Source: Methylotenera sp.
GTDB taxonomy: Bacteria > Pseudomonadota > Gammaproteobacteria > Burkholderiales > Methylophilaceae
Length of the DNA: 64,000 nucleotides
NCBI GenBank assembly: GCA_014378845.1
Contig: JACMNB010000019.1
Location: 35,358 to 99,357, forward strand
Direction of reading: 5' to 3'
Shown: one piece after another, positions 43,163 to 50,572 of the stretch
Layout: every line of letters starts with the position of its first letter
Numbering within the stretch: position 1 is the first letter of the stretch
The notes under the pieces: generated by a model
The model's input: only the letters and a program-made list of their open reading frames with translations
The model's database searches: none
Told to the model about the DNA's origin: nothing
Translations under genes and position numbers: made by a program

Positions 43163-44069
43163 TTGCGACAATTTTGGCGCGATGTAATGACTGGTACGCC
43201 GCGATTTTATTCACCTCTTGCATTAGTTCTGGCAGCGGTGGAATGTTGGTGTCGCGCTCTAACAGCGTGGGGAATGTGCCAAATAGTGTGTACGCTTCGT
43301 GTAGCAGCCCCCAAACGGGATCAATAATATTTTCACCATGTGTGTCGACCAACACATCTTTGCCAACCTGCAAATGTCCTGCAATGTGACTATAGACAAT
43401 GCGTTCGCGCGGAATTTGACGCAAAAATTCGCTGGCAGCCTGAATTGAATCACGGTGTTGACCGTGGCAAAAATTAACGCTATTCACATAAATATTGTTG
43501 ATGTCTAAATGCAGCAAACAATCGGCTTCTGCCAATACCGCGTTTAAAAAGGTGATTTCATCCATCGTAGAAATAGGCGCAGCGACATAAAACGAGGTGT
43601 TTTCCACCGCAATGCGTTGACCGAGAATATCTTGCGTTTGACGAATACGCGCCGCGACGTATTTCACCGCTTCTTCGGTAAACGGAATCGGCAGTAAATC
43701 GTACAAATAACCCGCTTGGCCATGCTGAATATCGCTACAGTAACTGAGGTGTTCTGTATAAAGCGGGATTTTATTCGCGCTTAAAAAAGCCTTTACTTGC
43801 TTTAAAAAGCCGACATTTAGCGGGTCTGGCCCGCCAAGCGATAAGCACAAGCCGTGGCAAGCAATAGGGTAGCGCTCGATAAACCAAGCCAAATCGGTTG
43901 CCGCTTTGCCGCCCGCGCCAATCCAGTTTTCGGGCGCAATTTCAACAAAGTTGATATTGCTGATAGTCGTATCTGCCATATTGCGGTCGTTAAAAAGGCG
44001 TTGAATTTGCGGTATTAGCTCGCGCTTTAACCCCAAACCAACGCCTTTTATATCATTCATTGAAGACAT
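43155..44069 (-). CDS. bufB: DUF692 multinuclear iron oxygenase-type enzyme, HvfB/BufB-like
   Basis: A 304-residue TIM-barrel enzyme of the DUF692 family, which also includes methanobactin MbnB. Candidate metal ligands are all present: His72 in ACHGLCLSLGG, His107 in YTEHLSYC, Glu156 in VENTSFY, Asp189 and Asn191 in LHLDINNIY, His228 in SHIAGH, Asp242 and His244 in VDTHGENI, and Glu271 in LLERD. Characterised relatives oxidise Cys residues of a precursor peptide to oxazolone/thioamide or thiooxazole groups that bind copper. AAAGGA precedes ATG 44069. It follows the precursor gene and overlaps the DUF2063 gene. Confidence 0.92.
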   Translation of the reverse strand: MSSMNDIKGVGLGLKRELIPQIQRLFNDRNMADTTISNINFVEIAPENWIGAGGKAATDLAWFIERYPIACHGLCLSLGGPDPLNVGFLKQVKAFLSANKIPLYTEHLSYCSDIQHGQAGYLYDLLPIPFTEEAVKYVAARIRQTQDILGQRIAVENTSFYVAAPISTMDEITFLNAVLAEADCLLHLDINNIYVNSVNFCHGQHRDSIQAASEFLRQIPRERIVYSHIAGHLQVGKDVLVDTHGENIIDPVWGLLHEAYTLFGTFPTLLERDTNIPPLPELMQEVNKIAAYQSLHRAKIVANA

Positions 44070-44083
44070 GAATTTTTATCCTT

Positions 44084-44112
44084 TAAAACAAAACAGCGCA
44101 TAAAGCGCTGTT
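44084..44112 (-). terminator. Hairpin with T tract between the precursor and modifying-enzyme genes
   Basis: Read on the minus strand, AACAGCGC and GCGCTGTT form a perfect 8-bp stem around TTTAT, followed by TTGTTTT. It lies in the 66-base gap after the bufferin-type precursor gene and ends just before the ribosome site of the DUF692 gene. It looks like a partial terminator that would let more precursor than enzyme be made. Confidence 0.7.
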
Positions 44113-44135
44113 CTGATTACGCTTTTTTGACAAAA

Positions 44136-44543
44136 CTATTTTTTGTCGTGATGGCAAGAGCCTTCTTTATCTTTCATATCGGCGTGGCAGCCGCCTTCTT
44201 TCGCTTTGTCAGCCGTTTTGTCTGAGCTTGCTTCAGCTTTCATGTCTGCGCTGCAATTACCATCTTTCATTTTGTCCGCACTGCAAGAGCCTTCTGCACT
44301 TTTTTCTGACGCTTCTTTTTCCATTTTAGCTTTTTCCATGGCTTTTTTGTGCGCGCCACATTTGCCAGTGCCACATTTACCATCTTTCATTTTTGTGCCA
44401 GTCGTTGCATCGGCCACTTGGTAGCCGCTGCTAAGCGATTTAATGGCAAATGGGTTTTCTGCAGCGTGGATGCTAGTGGCTGCGATAGTGGCAGCAAAAG
44501 CACCTAATATGGCTAAAGATACTGCTTTATTGGTTGTGTTCAT
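44136..44543 (-). CDS. bufA: Cys-rich secreted precursor peptide of the HvfA/BufA (bufferin) family
   Basis: A 135-residue low-complexity protein with an N-terminal signal peptide (LAILGAFAATIAATSIHAA). The mature part is rich in Lys, Glu, Asp, Ala and Met and holds six Cys at residues 57, 62, 87, 97, 119 and 130. Five follow an acidic-Gly-x-Cys motif: DGKC, EGSC, DGNC, EGGC and EGSC; the other is TGKC. This matches the EGKCG-type core of HvfA/bufferin precursors. With the DUF692 and DUF2063 genes downstream, it is likely a ribosomally made, Cys-modified copper-binding peptide exported to the periplasm. Confidence 0.88.
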   Translation of the reverse strand: MNTTNKAVSLAILGAFAATIAATSIHAAENPFAIKSLSSGYQVADATTGTKMKDGKCGTGKCGAHKKAMEKAKMEKEASEKSAEGSCSADKMKDGNCSADMKAEASSDKTADKAKEGGCHADMKDKEGSCHHDKK

Positions 44544-44609
44544 TTTAATAGATTCCTTTTAAATTAATAAGTTACGATTGTGCGCTATTCGCATCAACCA
44601 CTTAGATTT

Positions 44610-44858
44610 CTATATCTTACCTTCAAGATATGTTGATATGCGTTGTTTAGTTGCAGATGACATTTCGATACTGTTATTACTTTCAATTGAGCTCACCATT
44701 GTTTTTAAAGCAACGCGCAGGGTTTGCAGGTGTTGACTAAACTGCGTGCATTTTTTGCAAATAAATAGATGCAATTTAAGTGCAAAACGTTCACGCAGCG
44801 TTAATGATCGATCTAACGATTGTGAAATAAGCTGACTTGTTTGTTTGCAATCTAACAT
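44610..44858 (-). CDS. zf-HC2-type putative anti-sigma factor (82 aa)
   Basis: A small soluble protein with the zinc-binding anti-sigma pattern HxxxCxxC in HLFICKKCTQ, preceded by ISQSLDRSLTLRERFALKLH, as in zf-HC2 domains. It has no membrane helix, so it would act in the cytoplasm, perhaps responding to metal or thiol stress directly. It starts 26 bases after the ECF sigma gene, the usual sigma/anti-sigma layout, and precedes the bufferin-type precursor gene. Confidence 0.82.
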   Translation of the reverse strand: MLDCKQTSQLISQSLDRSLTLRERFALKLHLFICKKCTQFSQHLQTLRVALKTMVSSIESNNSIEMSSATKQRISTYLEGKI

Positions 44859-44884
44859 GATTAACCCTTTAAGACCCTCAATCG

Positions 44885-45439
44885 CTAATTACTTAACCAA
44901 TTGATTTCTATACATTTTCTCAATCCCATCCGGGCCCTGTACAACATCACCCAAGCATTGGTCGCACTAATATTCAGTTCCTTACAAATTTCATCATTAT
45001 CAGTTTCTTGCACGTCGCGCAACAAAAATATTTGCGCCGCTTTTGCAGGTAATTTTTCCATGCAAGTTTGCAATACGCCCAAAAATTGCTTTTGCTCTAA
45101 TACGCCTTCTGGCATATCCCACGCCAGTGGCGGCTCTGCCCAATGGCCTTTTTCGTCAAAAAATTCATCCATATTGGCGTCTTCGTCGCTCATTAAATCG
45201 CTGGCGGCTACTTCGCGCACACTTTTGCGCATCACATCAATTATCTTATGCTTTAAAATGCCTGTAAGCCAAGTGCGCGGCGCTGACTGCTCGGCAAAGT
45301 TGGGCGATTTTATAGCCGCTAAAAAGGTTTCTTGCACCACATCTTCGGCTTGATGCGGGTCGCGCAGGCGCGCTAGCGCAAAGCGATATAAATAATCGCC
45401 ATGCTGGTTAAGCCAATCGTGCATTGTGGGTGTTGCCAT
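44885..45439 (-). CDS. ECF-type sigma-70 family RNA polymerase sigma factor
   Basis: A 184-residue extracytoplasmic-function sigma factor. Region 2 has FALARLRDPHQAEDVVQETF and TWLTGILKHKIIDVMRK; region 4 has EKLPAKAAQIFLLRDVQETD and ELNISATNAWVMLYRARMGL. The insert FDEKGHWAEPPLAW between the regions is typical of an ECF group paired with small zf-HC2 proteins. Its position upstream of the anti-sigma-like and bufferin-type genes suggests it controls the copper peptide cluster, as SigF does for bufferins in Caulobacter. This is inference from context. Confidence 0.92.
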   Translation of the reverse strand: MATPTMHDWLNQHGDYLYRFALARLRDPHQAEDVVQETFLAAIKSPNFAEQSAPRTWLTGILKHKIIDVMRKSVREVAASDLMSDEDANMDEFFDEKGHWAEPPLAWDMPEGVLEQKQFLGVLQTCMEKLPAKAAQIFLLRDVQETDNDEICKELNISATNAWVMLYRARMGLRKCIEINWLSN

Positions 45440-45441
45440 AC

Positions 45442-45894
45442 TTAAGTGATGCCTACTTTTTGTTGCAGTAATTGTACATAATAGTTGGCGTCTAGGGCAG
45501 TGTTATTGCGCTGTGCTTGCCAAATACTTTCGCCTAAACATTCCAAAATATCATGCTGGGCTTTGTGTTCAAAGTCATGCTCATTTTGGTGTTTTAATTT
45601 TAATTTCTCGTAAATATCGGTAATACCAATTGGCTGATTAATGCTAATTTGCTCCAGAATGGATACATGCAAACTCATGTGCAAAAAAGGGTTGGTTTCG
45701 CCAAACTCGGGAAAATATTCTTGATGTTTAAACTGCGCTGGCGCGTTTAAAATCGCGTGATATTCGGGGTGCCAATGGATGACGCTGAGCGCGATTTTTT
45801 CTAAATCGGTGAGCGGCTTTTGCGCTTTAAATTGCGCCCAAGTGTTAAAAAAGAACTCGCGCACTTCGTCGCGAGACGGATTAAATAAAGACAT
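45442..45894 (-). CDS. DUF1841 family protein
   Basis: A 150-residue soluble protein of the DUF1841 family. Diagnostic sequence includes MSLFNPSRDEVREFFFNTW, ALSVIHWHPEYHAIL, FGETNPFLHMSLHVSILEQI and AQHDILECLGESIWQAQR. The function is unknown; the His-rich HWHPEYH and FLHMSLH segments suggest metal binding. It ends 2 bases before the ECF sigma start and follows the FIST gene by 15 bases, so these genes are likely in one transcript. Confidence 0.9.
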   Translation of the reverse strand: MSLFNPSRDEVREFFFNTWAQFKAQKPLTDLEKIALSVIHWHPEYHAILNAPAQFKHQEYFPEFGETNPFLHMSLHVSILEQISINQPIGITDIYEKLKLKHQNEHDFEHKAQHDILECLGESIWQAQRNNTALDANYYVQLLQQKVGIT

Positions 45895-45909
45895 CGTGAT
45901 TCAATACGC

Positions 45910-47079
45910 TCATAAGCTAATAACATTACTTTCTGCAAACAAGCCCAGCACCGCCGAATATTGCAGAAGCTCGTTGCGGCCGTTCATCGGCGCGATTTCG
46001 CCGTTGCCATAAAAGCCAATGATTGGCAACTTAGGAAACAGCGTTTTGAGCAAAGCCAAATCCTGATCGCTGCCATTGTAAAAATAAGGCCCGCGGCCAA
46101 GGCATGAAAACAGCAGCGCAAAGGCAGGCTCAGTGCCCAATTGTTGTTTAAGTTCGCCCGCGGTTTTTACAATATCCACTTGCGCGGCATCAATATCGCG
46201 CACCGCCCAGCTCAGCCAATCGCCCACTGGCAGCGATTTGGTTAAGGTGACAGAGCCTTCGCTCACATTTTCGATGATGATAGATGCAAGGTTATATTCG
46301 CCGCGCTCAAGCATGCTGGCTTTGCTGGCGTACACCGCCATTAATTGATGATAAGGCGGCGAACTGCTTGTTTTGGCGTGTTTTTGCCAAGCATTCGTTA
46401 GCGTAGTTAGCGCAGGCAAATTGGCTACGCTTAGCAAATCGTTGCCTTGCACGGCGGTAATTTTGCGCGGGCTAGAAATCATTTTTAGGCCGTGAGAAGC
46501 GGCAACTGCCATGTTGATATGGTTTAGCGCAACCTCGCAATAACCTTGCGTGGTGCCTTTGCCATTCTGCCAAACTGAGAAAGGTCCGTGGCCAATTGCA
46601 TCGCCAGAAACGCCTCCAAATCTCGCGAAGCCATTCAACCCAAAGTGAGGTTGCCCAGCATTATTATACTCGGCTTCATTTAACGCAGATTTATTTAGCC
46701 CAGATTTATTTAACCAGGTTGTATTAATCGCATTAGGCGCGGTTAAAGTGAGTAACAATTGGTCATCGGCTCCATCAAGTTTTGGACGGTTAAAATCAAG
46801 CTCGGTAAATACCATCGCGGCTGCGGCGGGGCTGTCAATCACCCAATCTTCTTCAGTAAAAATGCCGGTGGCCGAGCAGCCAATAATCTGCGTGCAACTG
46901 GCAGCTTTTGCAGCGGCTTTAATGGCCGATTGCGGGTCGGCCGCAAATTCGGAAGTCAAAAATAGCAGCACGCTACTGGGCTGCGTGATGCCTGCTTTTT
47001 GCATCGCCATGGTAACCGCTTGTGCGGCTAGTGCGGGCAATGCGCTTTTACCGATAGCCAAGCCTGTGGCGACTTTCAA
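45910..47079 (-). CDS. FIST-domain sensory protein
   Basis: A 389-residue cytoplasmic protein with FIST N-terminal (about residues 30-230) and FIST C-terminal (about 245-380) domains. Recognisable parts are QIIGCSATGIFTEEDWV, GDAIGHGPFSVWQNG, GRGPYFYNGSDQDLALLKT and LPIIGFYGNGEIAPMNGRNE. FIST proteins are thought to sense small ligands such as amino acids. No output domain is attached. Its start overlaps the nth stop by 4 bases. Confidence 0.9.
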   Translation of the reverse strand: MKVATGLAIGKSALPALAAQAVTMAMQKAGITQPSSVLLFLTSEFAADPQSAIKAAAKAASCTQIIGCSATGIFTEEDWVIDSPAAAAMVFTELDFNRPKLDGADDQLLLTLTAPNAINTTWLNKSGLNKSALNEAEYNNAGQPHFGLNGFARFGGVSGDAIGHGPFSVWQNGKGTTQGYCEVALNHINMAVAASHGLKMISSPRKITAVQGNDLLSVANLPALTTLTNAWQKHAKTSSSPPYHQLMAVYASKASMLERGEYNLASIIIENVSEGSVTLTKSLPVGDWLSWAVRDIDAAQVDIVKTAGELKQQLGTEPAFALLFSCLGRGPYFYNGSDQDLALLKTLFPKLPIIGFYGNGEIAPMNGRNELLQYSAVLGLFAESNVISL

Positions 47080-47753
47080 GCTGTCATCACTTTGTCATGA
47101 CCAGCCATCAGGTTAATCTTCGGCAATACTTTATCCTTAAATTCGCACAAATCAACAATGCAGCACTCGCCGCATTTTGGGCTGCGCGCAGTGCAAGTAT
47201 AACGGCCATGCAAAATTAATAAATGATGCGCAGCTTGCAAATATTCTTTAGGAATTGTTTTAACGTATTTTTGCTCCACTTGTAACACATTTTTGCCCGT
47301 GGCTAATTTAGTGCGATTGCCTAGTCGAAATAAATGCGTGTCCACGGCGATAGTTGGCTCGCCAAAAGCAGTGTTTAAAATCACATTGGCTGTCTTGCGA
47401 CCTACGCCAGGCAAGGCTTCTAGCGATGCGCGGGTGTTAGGCACGCTGCTATTGTGTAGCTCGATTAATTGTTTGCAACAGGCAATCACGTTTTTAGCTT
47501 TGGCGTGATATAGGCCGATGGTCTTGATGTAAACCTCAAGCCCTTCTATGCCTAAATTAAATATGGCCTCGGGCGAATTGGCTGCTTTAAACAACTTACG
47601 TGTGGCAATATTCACGCCTTTATCGGTTGCTTGCGCCGATAAAATGACAGCGATTAACAGCTCGAAAGTTGAGCTGTGTTCTAACTCGGTGGTGGGGTTA
47701 GGAATGGCCGCCGCTAAACGCTCAAAGATGGCTAAGCGTTTTTCGGCGTTCAT
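47076..47753 (-). CDS. nth: Endonuclease III
   Basis: Base-excision repair glycosylase/AP lyase for oxidised pyrimidines. The HhH motif with catalytic Lys is LEALPGVGRKTANVILNTAF, the catalytic Asp is in VDTHLFRLGNR, and the [4Fe-4S] ligands are in CTARSPKCGECCIVDLC. ATG 47753 gives 225 residues starting MNAEKRLAIFERLAAAIP, matching E. coli Nth (211). The open frame extends to 47912 into rsxE, which is not coding for this protein. An rsx/rnf operon followed by nth is a common bacterial arrangement. Confidence 0.95.
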   Translation of the reverse strand: MNAEKRLAIFERLAAAIPNPTTELEHSSTFELLIAVILSAQATDKGVNIATRKLFKAANSPEAIFNLGIEGLEVYIKTIGLYHAKAKNVIACCKQLIELHNSSVPNTRASLEALPGVGRKTANVILNTAFGEPTIAVDTHLFRLGNRTKLATGKNVLQVEQKYVKTIPKEYLQAAHHLLILHGRYTCTARSPKCGECCIVDLCEFKDKVLPKINLMAGHDKVMTA

Positions 47754-47827
47754 AATTTGATTAAGCGTGGCAATTAAGGCTGACAATGTACGGCTGAAAT
47801 CACAGGCAATGCATTGAAACCAATCAT

Positions 47828-48499
47828 TTACGCAGGCTTTAAAGCGCCGCCCACTTGTGGTTTTGCTTTGCTGGCACGACTTCCAGCCCAATTGCGCGCC
47901 GCAATTAGGCAACCTAATCCAATGAATGCACCGGGCGGTAATATGGCTAATAAAAAGCCATTATAATTAGGAATGACGTGTATTACCAAGGCTTTGGCTT
48001 GCGGAAATATTAAATCTATACCCGACAATAGGGTACCTTTGCCTACCAGCTCGCGAACGGCGCCTAATACTGCCAATACACAGGCTAGGCCAAAGCCCAT
48101 CATAAAGCCATCCAGCGCAGATGGTGTGGTGGGATTTTTGGCCGCAAATGATTCCACCCGAGCCAGCACAATACAATTGGTGACAATTAATGGGATAAAA
48201 ATACCCAATACCAAATGTAGCGGGTGCACATAAGCATTCATGCTTAAATCAATAATGGTCACCAAAGCGGCAATAATTAAAATAAATACTGGATTGCGCA
48301 ACTCTTTAGGGATGTATTTACGCACAGGCGAAACCGCTGCATTACTTAAGCACATGACGAATGCAGTGGCTAAGCCAAGCGAAAAGCCATTCACCATGCT
48401 AGTAGTCATGGCTAAGGTTGGACATAGTCCCAAAAGCTGCACCACACCTGGGTTTTGCTTCCATAATCCGTTTTCTACAATGTCGCCATATGTTGCCAT
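47828..48499 (-). CDS. rsxE: Rnf/Rsx complex membrane subunit RsxE
   Basis: Integral membrane subunit of the Rnf electron-transport complex, which couples ferredoxin:NAD oxidoreduction to ion movement and in E. coli also reduces SoxR. The six-helix pattern is visible, with NPGVVQLLGLCPTLAMTTSM, PLIVTNCIVLARVESFAAKN and FGLACVLAVLGAVRELVGKG. ATG 48499 follows TTAGGAGC. At 223 residues it fits RsxE. It starts 10 bases after rsxG and is the last rsx gene before nth. Confidence 0.95.
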   Translation of the reverse strand: MATYGDIVENGLWKQNPGVVQLLGLCPTLAMTTSMVNGFSLGLATAFVMCLSNAAVSPVRKYIPKELRNPVFILIIAALVTIIDLSMNAYVHPLHLVLGIFIPLIVTNCIVLARVESFAAKNPTTPSALDGFMMGFGLACVLAVLGAVRELVGKGTLLSGIDLIFPQAKALVIHVIPNYNGFLLAILPPGAFIGLGCLIAARNWAGSRASKAKPQVGGALKPA

Positions 48500-48509
48500 T
48501 TTATTGCTC

Positions 48510-49145
48510 CTAACTATGTTTTTGTGCTGCAAATAACTGTGCTTTGTTGGCTTCTACATAACGTAAAGCCGCTTGTGTAATATTCACCACAGCGCGCGGC
48601 GTAATGGTTGCGCCCGCCATGTAATCAAACTGGCCGCCATCTTTTTTAACTTTCCACTGTGCACTGGGGCGCGTGGTCAATGACAATTGATTAAATGATT
48701 TAATCCAATCACCATGTAATACATCAATATAATCACCCAACCCTGGCGTTTCTTTATGTGCAATCACGCGCACGCCGCTAATGCTACCATCGTTACGCAC
48801 CGCCATCAGGAGCTTAATATCTCCGCTGTAGCCGTCGCGCGCAGTCGTTTCTAAAATCACCGCTGTGGCCACGCCTGCAAGCTTGGCCACATAGATTTTG
48901 GTCTCGCTGCGATTATTAAGTTCACCGCCTGCCGGCACTTTCACAAAGTCTTCCAACGGTTTATTGTCGTATGCCGTTGCTGGCAGCACTTGCGCAAACG
49001 ATTTCATCTTCTCAATTGATTCGTTGACTTCAATTTTGTCCTTACTAAATTCTTGTATAAAAGCAAGGCCCAAGGTGCCAACAAAAGTAAATGTTGCCAT
49101 AATCATGACCGTTTTTGCAGTATGTTTAAAAATTGATTCAACCAT
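48510..49145 (-). CDS. rsxG: Rnf/Rsx complex FMN-binding subunit RsxG
   Basis: Membrane-anchored subunit with one N-terminal helix (MIMATFTFVGTLGLAFI) and a periplasmic domain carrying covalent FMN. The flavinylation motif is GATITPRAVV, where the Thr after GA is the attachment residue. GVRVIAHKETPGLGDYIDVL is also a family feature. At 211 residues it fits RsxG. Its start touches the rsxD stop. Confidence 0.95.
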   Translation of the reverse strand: MVESIFKHTAKTVMIMATFTFVGTLGLAFIQEFSKDKIEVNESIEKMKSFAQVLPATAYDNKPLEDFVKVPAGGELNNRSETKIYVAKLAGVATAVILETTARDGYSGDIKLLMAVRNDGSISGVRVIAHKETPGLGDYIDVLHGDWIKSFNQLSLTTRPSAQWKVKKDGGQFDYMAGATITPRAVVNITQAALRYVEANKAQLFAAQKHS

Positions 49146-50164
49146 TACTTTTCATGCCCAAACACACGTGGCTGCGTACTAGCGTCTATTAATGGCACGC
49201 AAATATTCATAAAAATGACTGCAAACGCCACGCCATCAGGATAGCCGCCATACACGCGGACGATATAAGTAATCAGCGCCACGCCTACTGCAAACCATAA
49301 CTTGCCGTTTGGAGTCGTTGGGCCACTCACGGGGTCGGTGATGATAAAAAATGCGGCCAGCATGCTCGCGCCGCTAAATAAGTGAAACAATGGCGAGGCA
49401 AAATGTGCGGAATCCACAACCCAAAATACACCAGAAACCAGCGCCAGCATGCCCAAGAAGGCAGTTGGCAAATGCCAGCTAATAATTTTTTGTTGCCATA
49501 AATATAAGCCGCCCAGCAAATACGCGCCTGTTACAAGCTCATTCCCTTTGCCGCCAAACGCACCAAATACTGGCGCTTGCGTAATGCTACTTATTTCATG
49601 CTTTAATTTAAGCTGCGTTTTTAAATAATCCAGCGGTGTAGCACTAGTGACCGCATCCATCACCGTGCCTTGTGGCAACGCGCCGCTAAAAATGTAGTTT
49701 AATTGGTCAACAAAACTTAACTTAGTTTGCGCCAATTGCAATGCAGCTGGCCATTTAGTCATAATCACTGGAAACGAAATGATTAGCACCGCATAGCCAA
49801 TCATGGCAGGATTAAACGGGTTGTAGCCTAGGCCGCCATACAGCTGTTTAGAAAACACAATCGCAAACAGTGTGCCAACAACAATCAGCCACCACGGCGC
49901 AAGTGGCGGAATGGCGAGTGCCAACAGCCAAGCAGTAATCACCGCGCTGTAATCACTCAAAAATGGCGCGATAGGGCGACGGCGAATTTTTAACATGGCC
50001 GCCTCGGCCACCAGTGCGGTTATGGTTGCCAGCACAATCGTCACCAATACGCCGCCGCCATATACCCACACGTAGGCAATAATGCCTGGCACCAGCGCTA
50101 TCAGCACCTTAAACATAATGGTGCTGACGGATGGCGCGTTAGAAATGTAAGGTGAGCGGTTCAA
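49145..50164 (-). CDS. rsxD: Rnf/Rsx complex membrane subunit RsxD
   Basis: Polytopic membrane subunit with covalent FMN. Motifs include NRSPYISNAPSVSTIM at the N terminus, SKQLYGGLGYNPFNPAMIGY, the flavin site VTSATPLDYLKT, and FIITDPVSGPTTPNGKLWFA. At 339 residues it is complete. Unlike the tight spacing elsewhere in the operon, the gap to rsxC upstream is 408 bases and is filled by repeat elements. Confidence 0.95.
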   Translation of the reverse strand: MNRSPYISNAPSVSTIMFKVLIALVPGIIAYVWVYGGGVLVTIVLATITALVAEAAMLKIRRRPIAPFLSDYSAVITAWLLALAIPPLAPWWLIVVGTLFAIVFSKQLYGGLGYNPFNPAMIGYAVLIISFPVIMTKWPAALQLAQTKLSFVDQLNYIFSGALPQGTVMDAVTSATPLDYLKTQLKLKHEISSITQAPVFGAFGGKGNELVTGAYLLGGLYLWQQKIISWHLPTAFLGMLALVSGVFWVVDSAHFASPLFHLFSGASMLAAFFIITDPVSGPTTPNGKLWFAVGVALITYIVRVYGGYPDGVAFAVIFMNICVPLIDASTQPRVFGHEK

Positions 50165-50212
50165 AATTTTATTCTCAATTTATACTAGATTTATACTAGC
50201 CTATCAATTATT

Positions 50213-50276
50213 CGTCATTCCTGTCTCTCTAAGTTCGCTGCAAGGCAGCCGGTAGTTAGAGGGATGCGGGAATCCA
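50213..50276. repeat. Imperfect inverted repeat beginning CGTCATTCC
   Basis: CGTCATTCCTGTCTCTCTAA (50213-50232) pairs imperfectly with TTAGAGGGATGCGGGAATCC near 50256-50275. It lies between rsxD and the structured repeat. A short direct repeat TTTATACTAG occurs twice just before it at about 50180-50200. Confidence 0.6.
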
Positions 50277-50295
50277 TTTTAGTTTAATATCTTAC

Positions 50296-50526
50296 TTTTT
50301 CGCCTTTAGGCGAGATACTTTATTTTGCTTGCCCAAAATAAAGTAACCAAACAAAAAGGCACCCCACATCAAGGCCTACGGCTGCCCTCAGCTGCTCGAC
50401 AAAATGGGCGGCTGCGGAACTCGCCCTAACAAGCCACATAAACCGTGGCTTGTCGCGGAGCTCAAACAGGTCCTCGCCTTCATCCCATTTTGTCTGCGCG
50501 CTTCGGCTTGCTGTCAGGGGGCATCA
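50296..50526 (+). repeat. Structured repeat element, copy 1 (between rsxC and rsxD)
   Basis: About 230 bases. It starts with hairpin CGCC-TTTA-GGCG, then TACTTTATTTTG/CAAAATAAAGTA (12 bp, near 50316-50345) and CAAACAAAAAGGCACCCC. A long-range stem GACAAAATGGG (50398-50408) pairs perfectly with CCCATTTTGTC (50484-50494). Inside it are GCGGAACTCGC, hairpin ACAAGCCAC/GTGGCTTGT, and CAGGTCCTCGC. It matches the copy at 63245 in layout and in these conserved blocks, with different stem sequences. Similar elements in related genomes are known to me only as dispersed repeats. Confidence 0.8.
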
Positions 50527-50572
50527 AAACCTGTACAAGTGCCAGTAAATGTTCTTAATAGTAATAACTTTG

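Noticed and set aside
42425..44543. A methanobactin operon
   Set aside because: The DUF692 enzyme fits MbnB superficially, but the partner is DUF2063 rather than MbnC and the precursor is a long secreted Cys-rich protein, not a short MbnA leader-core peptide.
47754..47912. A longer Nth starting inside rsxE
   Set aside because: The extra 53 residues are out-of-frame RsxE coding sequence; ATG 47753 matches the family start.
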